From JAGXLC01 sp964472385 (GTDB taxonomy: Bacteria > Bacteroidota > Bacteroidia > Bacteroidales > UBA12077), in assembly GCA_964472385.1 (NCBI GenBank), contig CAYYLT010000055.1:1-15057 (forward strand): 15,057 bases of DNA, read 5' to 3'. Both the position numbers and the translations under genes were made by a program. Shown here in pieces: positions 1 to 8,635 of the stretch. Position 1 is the first letter of the stretch. Each line of letters opens with the position of its first letter. The notes beneath the pieces are model-generated. The model had not been told where the DNA came from, ran no database searches, and saw nothing but the letters and a program-made list of their open reading frames with translations.

Positions 1-2
1 TG

Positions 3-26
3 TGCCAAAATTTTTGGCATTTTTTT
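3..26 (+). terminator. Terminator-like hairpin upstream of lemA
   Basis: A 7-bp perfect stem (TGCCAAA / TTTGGCA, positions 3-9 and 13-19) closes a 3-base loop and is followed directly by seven T residues (20-26). This is the form of an intrinsic terminator on the + strand, although the stem is AT-rich and only moderately stable. It probably ends an unseen gene to the left. It lies only 21 bases before the lemA start. Confidence 0.6.
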
Positions 27-47
27 AACGACAAAAATTTTAAACAG

Positions 48-644
48 ATGAAAATCAAAAAATCATGGATAACAATAGGCATCATCGTTATTGTTGGTTT
101 GATCGTATATTCATCGATTAAAAGCGCTTACAATAAGATGGTGCAGATGGAACAATCCGTACAACAGCAGTGGTCGCAGGTTGAAACACAATATCAGCGC
201 AGGGCAGATCTGATTCCCAACCTGGTAAACACGGTTAAAGGTTATGCCGAGCATGAGCAGGAAACCTTTCAGAATGTAGCTGAAGCCAGGTCAAAGGCAG
301 CCTCTACCAATATCAATGCAAACAATTTATCCCCTGAGAAATTGCAACAATTCCAACAGGCCCAGGGAGCTTTAAGTTCTGCTTTATCCAGATTGATGGT
401 AGTTGTGGAACGTTATCCTCAGCTCAAGGCCAACCAAAACTTCAGGGATCTGCAAGCCCAGCTGGAGGGTACTGAAAACCGGATCAGCGTGGCCAGAAGG
501 AGATTTAACCAGTCCGTCCAGCAGTATAACACCTATATCAAGCAATTTCCCCAGACTTTTTACGCCAATATGTTTGGCTTTGAGGAAGAGGTTTATTTCA
601 AATCGCAGGAAGGGGCTGAAGCAGCGCCAGATGTTCAATTTTAA
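48..644 (+). CDS. lemA: LemA family membrane protein
   Basis: A 198-residue member of the LemA family (PF04011). It has a short basic N-terminus, one membrane segment at about residues 7-25, and then a long helical, mostly extracytoplasmic domain. The family signature is clear at about residues 41-70: W..VE.QYQRR.DLIPNLV.TVKGYA.HE. The C-terminus ends in the PDVQF-type motif common in the family. The length is normal (about 180-200 residues). The ATG at 48 is chosen because it gives the usual short basic stretch before the membrane helix; no Shine-Dalgarno sequence is visible, which is normal in Bacteroidota. LemA proteins recur next to TPM-domain genes, as here, with 18 bases to the next gene, so an operon is very likely. 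The biochemical role of LemA is not established; an envelope or membrane-stress role is inferred. No promoter is visible in the short upstream gap. Confidence 0.95.
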   Translation: MKIKKSWITIGIIVIVGLIVYSSIKSAYNKMVQMEQSVQQQWSQVETQYQRRADLIPNLVNTVKGYAEHEQETFQNVAEARSKAASTNINANNLSPEKLQQFQQAQGALSSALSRLMVVVERYPQLKANQNFRDLQAQLEGTENRISVARRRFNQSVQQYNTYIKQFPQTFYANMFGFEEEVYFKSQEGAEAAPDVQF

Positions 645-662
645 ACGCAATAGTCAAAAAAA

Positions 663-1103
663 ATGAAACCCGCCAATTTTTTTACCAAAGCGCAGAAGCA
701 GATCATTACCGATGCGATCCGGGAAGCAGAACTAAATACATCAGGTGAGATACGCCTTCATGTTGAAAAGGACTGCAAGGTCGATGTTTTGGATCGTGCC
801 GCATATATTTTCCAAAAACTTAAAATGCACAAAACCGAAAAGCGCAATGGTGTGCTGTTTTATCTGGCCATCAACAACCGCAAATTTGCCATTTTGGGTG
901 ATGCAGGAATCAATGCGGTTACACCGGAAGATTTCTGGGATGATATCCGGGATAAGGTACTGGAATCGTTTAAAAACAACAACCATGCCGAAGGCATTGG
1001 CAAAGGCATTCGTATGGCCGGAGAAGCCCTTAAACAATATTTTCCTTATCAGCGGGATGATGTGAATGAATTGTCCAATGACATTTCCTTCGGAAAAGAA
1101 TAA
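663..1103 (+). CDS. Cytosolic TPM-domain protein (Psb32/MOLO-1 type)
   Basis: A 146-residue protein made almost wholly of one TPM domain (PF04536, named after TLP18.3, Psb32 and MOLO-1). Visible family features are the opening helix that reaches SGEIRLHVE at about residues 27-35, the block RNGVLFYLAINNRKFAILGD at about 60-79, and the helix E..G.GI..A...L..YFP near the end. There is no signal peptide and no membrane segment, so it should be soluble in the cytoplasm, unlike its neighbour at 1160-1981. Some TPM proteins have been reported to have acid phosphatase activity, but no catalytic motif can be asserted here. The gene starts 18 bases after lemA and ends with tandem stops (TAA TAA). It is probably co-transcribed with lemA and the second TPM gene. 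Family assignment is confident; function is unknown. Confidence 0.9.
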   Translation: MKPANFFTKAQKQIITDAIREAELNTSGEIRLHVEKDCKVDVLDRAAYIFQKLKMHKTEKRNGVLFYLAINNRKFAILGDAGINAVTPEDFWDDIRDKVLESFKNNNHAEGIGKGIRMAGEALKQYFPYQRDDVNELSNDISFGKE

Positions 1104-1159
1104 TAAAGCGTCTTTTCAATCTATCGCACCTTACGGACAAACTTCAAATAGCGCAAAAA

Positions 1160-1981
1160 ATGATAAAAAAAACATCCTTAAGCCTTTTAATCCTGTTTTT
1201 ATTCTTAATCAGTACGGTTAATATCTATTCGCAGCAGGAATCGTTTCCTCCTCGTCCACAACCTCCCCGGTTGGTCAACGATTTTGCTAATTTTCTTAAC
1301 CAGGAAGAGAAGCAACAGCTTGAGCAAAAGCTGGTTCGCTTTAACCGGCAATCCTCTACACAAATTGCTATCGTCACCCTGAATGATTTACAGGGTTATG
1401 CCATTTCGGATTATGCAGTAAGATTAGCCGAACAATGGGGTATTGGCCAGAAAGGCAGGGATAACGGCATCCTGATACTCGTAAATCCCGCAAACAACAA
1501 AGTATTTATTGCAACCGGCTATGGTCTGGAAGGCGCAGTTCCGGATGCCATTGCCCACCGGATTGTTGATCAGGAGATCATACCCAGTTTTAAGCAGGGC
1601 AATTTTTTCAAGGGCCTGGATCAGGCAACAAATGTACTGATCGATCTCACAAAAGGCGAGTATACAGCACAGGAATACAGCAAAAGGACGGGGGGTGAAA
1701 AACAAACCAAGGCTCCATACCCGATTGGTTTATTATTTCTGCTGGTCATTGTTTTCTCTGTGATAGGCCGGATCAGAAGAGCCAGGCATTATTCCATGGG
1801 CCATGGTGTTCCCTTTCTGGCTGCCCTGACGATGATGGGAGCAGCATCAGGAAGACAACACGGATCATTCAGTAATTTCAGCTCCGGATCCGGTAGTTTT
1901 GGCGGATTTGGGGGCGGTGGCGGTTTCGGTGGTTTTGGTGGTGGAAGCTTCGGTGGTGGTGGAGCCGGCGGTAGTTGGTAA
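1160..1981 (+). CDS. Secreted, membrane-anchored TPM-domain protein (YgcG-like)
   Basis: A 273-residue protein with a classical signal peptide (KK followed by a hydrophobic core, likely cleaved after about residue 24 at the IYS/QQ junction). A TPM domain (PF04536) spans roughly residues 38-165. Its features are LVNDFANFL near the start, QIAIVTLNDLQG in the middle and RDNGILILV followed by VFIATGYGLEGAVPD. A membrane helix follows at about 188-204, a second hydrophobic patch at about 216-231, and a low-complexity Gly/Ser/Phe-rich tail at 235-273 ending in GGSW. This architecture is that of YgcG-like proteins: the TPM domain lies outside the cytoplasmic membrane and the glycine-rich tail is a hallmark. 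It closes the lemA-TPM-TPM cluster, 56 bases after the previous gene. The molecular function is unknown; phosphatase or chaperone-like roles are only suggestions from the wider family. Confidence 0.93.
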   Translation: MIKKTSLSLLILFLFLISTVNIYSQQESFPPRPQPPRLVNDFANFLNQEEKQQLEQKLVRFNRQSSTQIAIVTLNDLQGYAISDYAVRLAEQWGIGQKGRDNGILILVNPANNKVFIATGYGLEGAVPDAIAHRIVDQEIIPSFKQGNFFKGLDQATNVLIDLTKGEYTAQEYSKRTGGEKQTKAPYPIGLLFLLVIVFSVIGRIRRARHYSMGHGVPFLAALTMMGAASGRQHGSFSNFSSGSGSFGGFGGGGGFGGFGGGSFGGGGAGGSW

Positions 1982-2391
1982 TTTGTGAACAATACAGGTT
2001 ATATGGATAAACAAATCGTCCATTATATCGTTTAACCATTGAAGGGGTGTTTACTCCGAAAAAGTTATACAACGTTTTGATATATTAATCTTTTATACAA
2101 TATAGTATGTCCATAAAGTCAACTAAATTTGATTTGTGGATTACAGCCTGTGTTATTCATGCAGGATAGACTTACAGAATTGATCACAAAGGATAATTTT
2201 TCGGTTTGCAGGGATTTTATTATCTTTGCCAGCTGAATAATTATTTCTCCGTTAAACCAGGAGAACAAAACCCCCTTCCAGGATAAGAATAATGAACTAG
2301 CCGCTCATCCTTTTGCTCGTGACCAAGGTATGTTTATATCGCAAGCAAACAAGGAAGGTGAGATGATTGCATTGACAAAAAAAACAACATT
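1982..2391. other. 410-base intergenic region ahead of gltB
   Basis: I see no supported gene here. No convincing terminator follows the TPM gene; the best hairpin, near 2044-2057, has a 5-bp stem with a wobble pair and no T-run. The right half holds the likely gltB promoter -7 box (2221-2228), a small hairpin in the transcribed leader (stem arms TTCTCC 2245-2250 and GGAGAA 2260-2265) and an out-of-frame reading frame (2330-2467) that overlaps the gltB start. Confidence 0.7.
2205..2228 (+). promoter_or_regulatory. Likely gltB promoter (Bacteroidota -7 box)
   Basis: TATCTTTG at 2221-2228 matches the Bacteroidota -7 consensus TAnnTTTG exactly. The nearest upstream TTTG (2205-2208) is only 12 bases away, closer than the usual spacing of about 19, so the -33 element is either atypical or absent. 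Transcription would start near 2233, leaving a leader of about 160 nt before gltB. This is a motif match only. Confidence 0.5.
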
Positions 2392-5300
2392 ATGGCCTAT
2401 TTACCCCAACACAATGGATTATACAACCCTGCCAATGAGCATGATAATTGCGGAATTGGATTTGTAGCGCATGTAAAAGGGAAAAAGTCCCACGCCATCA
2501 TAGAGAAAGGTTTGGAAGTACTGGCAAATTTGCGCCACAGAGGAGCGGAAGGTGCGGACAGCAACACGGGAGACGGTGCAGGTATTACCATTCAAATACC
2601 CCATGACTTCTATGTCAATGAAGGGATCCCCCTTCCCGAAGCAGGAAATTATGGTACAGGTATATTATTTCTGCCTCAAACAGATAAAGAAGCCGGGTTT
2701 TGTCTGACAAAGCTCACTGAACTGGCTAAAGCAATGGAACTCGAGATGATCCAGATCAGGGATGTGCCGGTTAACGCCAAGGCCATTGGTGATCTGGCCA
2801 GGCAGGAACAGCCAATCATCCGCCAGATCTTCGTTAAAGGCAACTTTCCTCAGGAAGTTTTGGAAAGGAAATTGTTCGTGCTTCGGCGAAAACTGGAGAA
2901 AGCCATTGAAAGCTCCAAGCTCAGTGATAAGGACCGGTTTTATGTGGTCAGTTTGTCTACCCGGGTGGTGATTTACAAAGGGCTTTTTACGTCACTTCAG
3001 TTAAGGGAATTTTACAAGGATCTGAACCAGGAGCTTGTTGAGAGCGCTATTGCTCTGGTGCATTCCAGATACAGCACCAACACATTTCCCACCTGGGATC
3101 TTGCGCAGCCTTTCCGTTTGCTTTGCCACAACGGGGAGATCAATTCGGTACAAGGTAACCAGTATTGGATGCATGCCAGGTCATCCCTTTTGAAATCGGA
3201 AATGATGGGCGATGAAATAAACGCAGTCCTCCCGGTCATCCAGCCGGATAAAAGTGACTCAGCCGCATTGGATAATACGCTGGAATTTCTGGTACAATCC
3301 GGCAAATCCCTGCCCCATGCCATGGCTATACTCATTCCGGAATCCTGGAATGCGCGAAATCCTATCCCCGATAATGTCAAAGCTTTTTATGAATATCACT
3401 CCACATTCATGGAGCCCTGGGACGGTCCGGCTGCTGTACTTTTTACCGATGGTCGGTATATTGGTGGTTTGCTGGACCGAAACGGACTGAGGCCTTCACG
3501 CTACCTGCTTACGGATGATAATCTGATGATCATGAGCTCGGAGGTTGGCGTACTGGAAATTCCCGACAGCAGAATAAAAGAAAAAGGACGCCTCAGACCA
3601 GGTAAAATTCTGCTGCTGGATACCGAAAATGGCAAAATATATTATGACCCAGAAGTAAAACAGCAACTGGCCAATCAAAAACCTTATGCCAAATGGCTGC
3701 ATGAAAAGGAAATCACCCTCGACGACATCCCGCTGGCGAAAAATGTACCCATTGCCCTTCAGGAGGATCACGACAAGACACTGCTTACCTTCGGGTATAC
3801 CATGGATGAGATCAAACACATTATTCGTCCTATGGCCAATGAGGGCAAAGAGCCCGTCGGCTCGATGGGCAATGATACACCACTGGCAGTCGCTTCCAAA
3901 ATGCCCCAGCGGTTGTTCAACTATTTTCGCCAGCATTTCGCGCAGGTAACCAATCCAGCTATCGATCCCATCAGGGAAGAAGTGATCATGACCCTGACCG
4001 GATATATTGGTTCCCACCAGAAAAATCTTCTCAATGACATTCCCGATCATGCCCGGATGATTAAATTTTTAAATCCGGTTATCACGAATAAATATCTCGA
4101 GATACTGAAAAATCTTAAATACAAAGGATTTTACACCACCACCATTCCCATATTATTTGATGCCCATTCCGGTGCGGAAGGTTTACAGGAGGGATTGGAT
4201 GCAATATGCCATAAGGCGGAACAAGCAGTAGATGAAGGAAAAGATTACATTATCCTATCCGATCGGGGCATTGATAAGGATCATGCACCCATACCCTCAT
4301 TATTGGCTGTTTCAGCGGTACATCATCATTTAATAAAAAAACAAAAGCGGATACAAATCGATATCGTAATCGAAAGTGCCGAGCCCCGTGAAGTGATGCA
4401 TTTTGCACTGCTTTTCGGATACGGTGCCAGCATCATCAATCCATACATGGTATTCGCAGTGATTGACCAGCTGGTAAAAGAACAGAAGTTGCAGATGGAT
4501 TATTTTACAGCAGAAGCCAATTATACCAAAGCTGTAAGGAAAGGGATCTTTAAAGTCATGTCAAAAATGGGCACTTCCACCCTGCGCAGCTACCGTGGTG
4601 CTCAGTTATTCGAATGCATCGGACTGAACAAAGCATTCATCAGCAGATATTTTACCGGTACAGCTTCAGCTATTGAGGGGCTGGGCCTGGAAGAAATAGC
4701 CAGGGAAAATCTCATACCCCACGCCAACGCCTTTAGCAACCGAAGGATAAATTTCAACAAAGAATTTCAGGGTACTTCATACTACCGGTATGACTCAGAG
4801 GAACATGCATGGAATCCTGAGGTTATTGGCTACTTACAACACGCTGTAAGAAAAAACGACCCTGAGCATTATCGAAAATTTTCGGAGTCTGCTGACCGCT
4901 TTACACAAGCGCCAAGCTTTTTAAGAGGTTTTCTCGACTTTAGAAAAAATCCCATAGATATCAGCCAGGTGGAATCCGCCGAATCTATCATGAAGCGATT
5001 TACTTCAGGGGCTATGTCATTCGGATCGCTGAGCAAAGATGCTCATGAAACCCTGGCCATTGCCATGAACTACATCGGCGGTAAGAGCAATACTGGTGAA
5101 GGCGGAGAAGATCCATCCCGTTTTCACGTTTCTGCCAACGGTGAAAACAGGCGAAGCGCCATTAAACAGATCGCTTCCGGACGTTTTGGGGTAACCACGC
5201 ATTATCTGGTTAATGCCGATGAGATACAGATTAAAATAGCGCAAGGATCTAAACCCGGAGAGGGCGGACAATTGCCCGGCACCAAGGTAGATCATATCAT

Positions 5301-6909
5301 TGCCAAAACCCGGAATTCTACCCCGGGCATTACCCTTATCTCACCCCCGCCCCATCACGATATCTATTCGATTGAAGATCTGGCTCAGCTCATCTTTGAC
5401 CTGAAAAATGTTAATCCCGAAGCAAAGATCAATGTCAAGCTGGTTTCAGAGTTTGGTGTTGGTACGGTAGCAGCCGGTGTAGCCAAAGGGGGTGCAGATT
5501 CGATCGCCATAAGCGGATCGGAAGGCGGCACAGGGGCCAGCCCCCTCAGTTCCATATTGCATGCCGGCCTGCCCATGGAAATTGGACTTTCCGAAACCCA
5601 ACAAACTCTGGTTATCAATAACCTGAGGGATAAAGTGGTGCTGTATACCGATGGACAGCTAAAAACAGGCCGTGATATCATTACCGCTGCCCTGCTCGGA
5701 GCCGAGGAATATGGATTTGCTACCGGTGCGCTGGTAACCGTAGGATGCATACTACTCAGAAAATGCAATTTAAATACCTGCTCGGTAGGTGTATGTACCC
5801 AGGATCCCAAACTGAGGGAGCGCTTCATTGGAAAGCCCGAACATGTGATCCGCTATTTCAGATTCCTGGCCGAAGAGGTCAGGCAATATTTGGCTCAGCT
5901 GGGTTACGCAACGCTGGATGAGATCATAGGACGTGCTGACCTGCTCCATCAGCGAAAAGATATCGATCACTGGAAACTAAAAAATGTATCGCTGAACGAT
6001 ATCGTCTATTTTCCACCCGAAGCCAAAGAATATGGCATTCGTAAGTTGGTGAACCAGAAACCTCTGCCCAACGACCTGCTGGATCGCCGGCTTATCCAAA
6101 AAGCCGAGTCCGCCTTGCGGTTTGGCCAGCCGGTGGAGATCAACCATGTGATTAAAAATACCGATCGCTCTACTGGTGCCATGCTTTCTTACCAGGTAGA
6201 CAAAACATATGGAGAAAAAGGGCTTCCCGAAGATACCATAAAGTGTAATTTCAAAGGTTCCGCCGGACAAAGCTTCGGTGCTTTTCTCAAGACAGGTATT
6301 ACATTTAAACTAGAAGGACAATCCAATGACTATATGGGTAAAGGATTGTCAGGAGGGAAAATTATAGTCAAACCTTCAGATAACGCAGCTTTTGATCCTT
6401 CGGAAAATATCATCATTGGCAATACAACCCTTTACGGGGCCACGGGAGGAGAAGTATATATTAACGGACTGTGTGGAGAACGTTTTTGCGTCAGAAATAG
6501 TGGCGCTACTGCCATCGTTGAAGGAGCAGGAGATCATTGCTGCGAATACATGACAGGTGGTGTAGCAGTCATCCTGGGTGAGGTCGGCAGAAATATGGCT
6601 GCCGGTATGAGCGGAGGTATTGCTTATGTATACAATCCCAAAGGAGATCTGGATTATTTCTGCAATATGGAAATGGTTAACCTCGAGATCATCGAAGATT
6701 TTGAAGACCTCATCACCCTAAAACAGTTGATACAAAATCATCACAGGTATACCGGAAGCCGCCTTGCAGATGATATACTCTCCAATTGGGAAGAAAACCT
6801 GAAGTTTTTCATCAAAGTTATCCCATTCGAATACAAACGATATTTGGAAGAGAAAAAACTTCAGGAACTGAACCAGAAAATCAACAAATATCTTCCGGAG
6901 CATGAGTAG
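2392..6909 (+). CDS. gltB: Glutamate synthase (NADPH-type), large subunit
   Basis: The 1505-residue alpha subunit of bacterial GOGAT, which with GltD converts L-glutamine, 2-oxoglutarate and NADPH to two L-glutamates. The class II amidotransferase domain starts at Cys20 (EHDNCGIGF), the N-terminal nucleophile. The preceding 19 residues are the propeptide normally removed, which supports the ATG at 2392. HNGEIN at 246-251 belongs to the same domain. A central domain follows (about 475-765), then the FMN-binding synthase domain (about 860-1230) with FTSGAMSFGSLS and PGEGGQLPG. Its 3Fe-4S ligands are visible as C1119-x5-C1125-x4-C1130. A C-terminal GXGXG beta-helix domain starts near 1250. The length matches the family (about 1480-1530), and no frame break or missing key residue is seen. 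Ammonia released at Cys20 is known in the family to pass through an internal tunnel to the FMN site. gltD follows after 69 bases, so an operon is very likely. Confidence 0.98.
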   Translation: MAYLPQHNGLYNPANEHDNCGIGFVAHVKGKKSHAIIEKGLEVLANLRHRGAEGADSNTGDGAGITIQIPHDFYVNEGIPLPEAGNYGTGILFLPQTDKEAGFCLTKLTELAKAMELEMIQIRDVPVNAKAIGDLARQEQPIIRQIFVKGNFPQEVLERKLFVLRRKLEKAIESSKLSDKDRFYVVSLSTRVVIYKGLFTSLQLREFYKDLNQELVESAIALVHSRYSTNTFPTWDLAQPFRLLCHNGEINSVQGNQYWMHARSSLLKSEMMGDEINAVLPVIQPDKSDSAALDNTLEFLVQSGKSLPHAMAILIPESWNARNPIPDNVKAFYEYHSTFMEPWDGPAAVLFTDGRYIGGLLDRNGLRPSRYLLTDDNLMIMSSEVGVLEIPDSRIKEKGRLRPGKILLLDTENGKIYYDPEVKQQLANQKPYAKWLHEKEITLDDIPLAKNVPIALQEDHDKTLLTFGYTMDEIKHIIRPMANEGKEPVGSMGNDTPLAVASKMPQRLFNYFRQHFAQVTNPAIDPIREEVIMTLTGYIGSHQKNLLNDIPDHARMIKFLNPVITNKYLEILKNLKYKGFYTTTIPILFDAHSGAEGLQEGLDAICHKAEQAVDEGKDYIILSDRGIDKDHAPIPSLLAVSAVHHHLIKKQKRIQIDIVIESAEPREVMHFALLFGYGASIINPYMVFAVIDQLVKEQKLQMDYFTAEANYTKAVRKGIFKVMSKMGTSTLRSYRGAQLFECIGLNKAFISRYFTGTASAIEGLGLEEIARENLIPHANAFSNRRINFNKEFQGTSYYRYDSEEHAWNPEVIGYLQHAVRKNDPEHYRKFSESADRFTQAPSFLRGFLDFRKNPIDISQVESAESIMKRFTSGAMSFGSLSKDAHETLAIAMNYIGGKSNTGEGGEDPSRFHVSANGENRRSAIKQIASGRFGVTTHYLVNADEIQIKIAQGSKPGEGGQLPGTKVDHIIAKTRNSTPGITLISPPPHHDIYSIEDLAQLIFDLKNVNPEAKINVKLVSEFGVGTVAAGVAKGGADSIAISGSEGGTGASPLSSILHAGLPMEIGLSETQQTLVINNLRDKVVLYTDGQLKTGRDIITAALLGAEEYGFATGALVTVGCILLRKCNLNTCSVGVCTQDPKLRERFIGKPEHVIRYFRFLAEEVRQYLAQLGYATLDEIIGRADLLHQRKDIDHWKLKNVSLNDIVYFPPEAKEYGIRKLVNQKPLPNDLLDRRLIQKAESALRFGQPVEINHVIKNTDRSTGAMLSYQVDKTYGEKGLPEDTIKCNFKGSAGQSFGAFLKTGITFKLEGQSNDYMGKGLSGGKIIVKPSDNAAFDPSENIIIGNTTLYGATGGEVYINGLCGERFCVRNSGATAIVEGAGDHCCEYMTGGVAVILGEVGRNMAAGMSGGIAYVYNPKGDLDYFCNMEMVNLEIIEDFEDLITLKQLIQNHHRYTGSRLADDILSNWEENLKFFIKVIPFEYKRYLEEKKLQELNQKINKYLPEHE

Positions 6910-6978
6910 CCAGTAAACTACCCATAACCGGGTGAATATTCTTCCGGGAGACTGGTATCTTCGGAGAGATCATGTAAA

Positions 6979-8424
6979 ATGTTCAAAAAACGAATGACTA
7001 TGGGAGATCCAAAAGGATTCATCAAGATAAAAAGGAAAGAAGCGGGTATGCGGCCTAAAATGGAGCGCGTACATGACTACGGCGAAGTAGAACAAACCCT
7101 CAATACAGAAGATCGGAAGCTTCAGGCAGCCAGGTGCATGGACTGTGGGGTTCCTTTCTGCCACTGGGCCTGTCCGGTACACAGCAATATCCCCGACTGG
7201 CAGGATGCCATTTACAGAGGAGACTGGCAAGAGGCGAGCGATATATTGCATTCCACCAATGATTTCCCGGAGTTCACCGGAAGGGTTTGTCCTGCACCCT
7301 GTGAAACAAGCTGTACCCTTGCCATAAATGACGATGCAGTAAGCATAAGGGAAAATGAAGCTTCAGTAGTTGAAAGGGCTTTTTCTGACGGTTTGATCAA
7401 ACCCAGGCCTCCACTAACCCGTTTGGACAAAAAAGTAGCCGTCATTGGTTCCGGCCCTGCCGGTCTGTCAGTGGCCACAAGGCTTAACCGCAGAGGATAC
7501 CGGGTTGAAGTATTCGAAAAGGATGATGCCATTGGAGGCTTGTTACGCTACGGAATACCCGATTTTAAACTGAGTAAGAGTATTATTGACCGCAGATTGA
7601 ACATCCTCCGCGAAGAAGGAATATCTTTCCGAACCAATATTAACGTAGGCCAAGATATTTCAGCCAATGACCTGTTGCATTCTTTTGATGCCATCTGTCT
7701 GGCTATCGGAGCTCAGCAACCCAGAGACCTGAAGATACCCGGCCGTGAGCTCAACGGTATTTTCTTCGCTATGGATTTTCTTACGTATCAGAACAAAACC
7801 AATAAGGGACAATTTCTTAACGGAAACCCCGAAATTAACGCCAAAAACAAACATGTAGTGGTTATTGGCGGAGGAGATACAGGTTCTGATTGTGTGGGTA
7901 CCGCCAACCGTCAGGGAGCCCTTAGCGTAACGCAACTGGAAATCCTCCCCAAACCACAGGAGAAAATAGGTTTTAATAGTAATTGGCCGTGGCCGGAGAA
8001 AGTACTGAAAACCTCCTCCTCTCATGAGGAAGGTTGTGAAAGAATGTGGAGCGTAGCCAGCAAAAAATTCACCGGTGCCGACAATAAAGTTCGGAAAATC
8101 GGACTGGTAGACGTAAAATGGGAAAAAGATCCCAATGGAGGCATGCAGATGAAAGAAATTCCCTCAACCAAACGTACCATCAAAGCAGACCTGGTATTGC
8201 TGTCAATGGGTTTCGTCCATCCCGTTCATGAAGGATTGCTCAACAGTTTAAATGTAACCTATGACCGGCGGGGCAATGTAAAAGGTGACTCCAAACTGCA
8301 AACCTCAGTCAAAAAGGTATTTGTAGCAGGCGATGCCCGGGAAGGTGCCAATCTGGTGGTAACGGCTACTTATTCCGGTATACAGGCAGCAGAATATATT
8401 GAGGAATACCTGGAAAGCCTGTAG
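6979..8424 (+). CDS. gltD: Glutamate synthase (NADPH-type), small subunit
   Basis: The 481-residue beta subunit of GOGAT. It oxidises NADPH on FAD and passes electrons through 4Fe-4S clusters to GltB. The N-terminal cluster-binding region has C53-x2-C56-x4-C61-x3-C65 and then C104-x3-C108-x3-C112. The FAD-binding Rossmann motif is GSGPAG at about 157-162. The NADPH-binding motif is GGGDTGSD at about 297-304. The final FAD-contact motif, VFVAGDAREG, lies near 450. All key features are present and the length is typical. The ATG at 6979 has GGAGAG ten bases upstream, but many relatives begin at the equivalent of Met8 (position 7000, MGDPKGF), so the true start may be seven codons later. It lies 69 bases after gltB with no terminator between them, consistent with one transcript. 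Confidence 0.97.
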   Translation: MFKKRMTMGDPKGFIKIKRKEAGMRPKMERVHDYGEVEQTLNTEDRKLQAARCMDCGVPFCHWACPVHSNIPDWQDAIYRGDWQEASDILHSTNDFPEFTGRVCPAPCETSCTLAINDDAVSIRENEASVVERAFSDGLIKPRPPLTRLDKKVAVIGSGPAGLSVATRLNRRGYRVEVFEKDDAIGGLLRYGIPDFKLSKSIIDRRLNILREEGISFRTNINVGQDISANDLLHSFDAICLAIGAQQPRDLKIPGRELNGIFFAMDFLTYQNKTNKGQFLNGNPEINAKNKHVVVIGGGDTGSDCVGTANRQGALSVTQLEILPKPQEKIGFNSNWPWPEKVLKTSSSHEEGCERMWSVASKKFTGADNKVRKIGLVDVKWEKDPNGGMQMKEIPSTKRTIKADLVLLSMGFVHPVHEGLLNSLNVTYDRRGNVKGDSKLQTSVKKVFVAGDAREGANLVVTATYSGIQAAEYIEEYLESL

Positions 8425-8458
8425 GGAAGTTGATACAACAATAGCCAAATACAGTCCT

Positions 8459-8508
8459 TCATTCATGGTCATTGATAATCATTCATGGTCATTGAGGGTC
8501 ATTGAGGG
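8459..8508. repeat. 10-bp tandem repeat, five units
   Basis: Five adjacent decamers occur in the gltD-MFS gap: TCATTCATGG, TCATTGATAA, TCATTCATGG, TCATTGAGGG and TCATTGAGGG. Units 1 and 3 are identical, as are 4 and 5. The shared core is TCATT(C/G)A. The region is non-coding and starts 35 bases after the gltD stop. The 10-bp period is close to one helical turn. It could be a minisatellite or a set of phased protein sites; the sequence alone does not decide. Confidence 0.85.
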
Positions 8509-8635
8509 CGGCATCGAGCAACTTATTCCCGCATTGACGCATTAGCTTCCCCAGAAACCAGAAACCCATTCCAACATTCTCCCCACTCCCATTCTCTCAT
8601 TTTCCTGCAAACTTTTTACCTGTAATGGAATGCCA

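Noticed and set aside
1789..1992. A proline-rich minus-strand frame of 67 codons
   Set aside because: It is simply the complement of the glycine-rich tail of the secreted TPM protein; GGN codons read as proline codons on the other strand.
2044..2057. Small hairpin after the secreted TPM gene, considered as a terminator
   Set aside because: The stem is only 5 bp with one wobble pair and is followed by A residues rather than Ts on either strand.
2124..2131. TAAATTTG, a perfect -7 consensus match upstream of gltB
   Set aside because: No TTG/TTTG lies at a plausible -33 distance and the leader would be about 255 nt; in AT-rich intergenic DNA such octamers arise easily. The box at 2221-2228 is preferred.
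3496..4050. A 184-codon open frame on the minus strand inside gltB
   Set aside because: It is antisense to the gltB coding sequence, which has unbroken family motifs; no recognisable domain, promoter or start signal supports it. Other minus-strand frames within gltB are rejected for the same reason.
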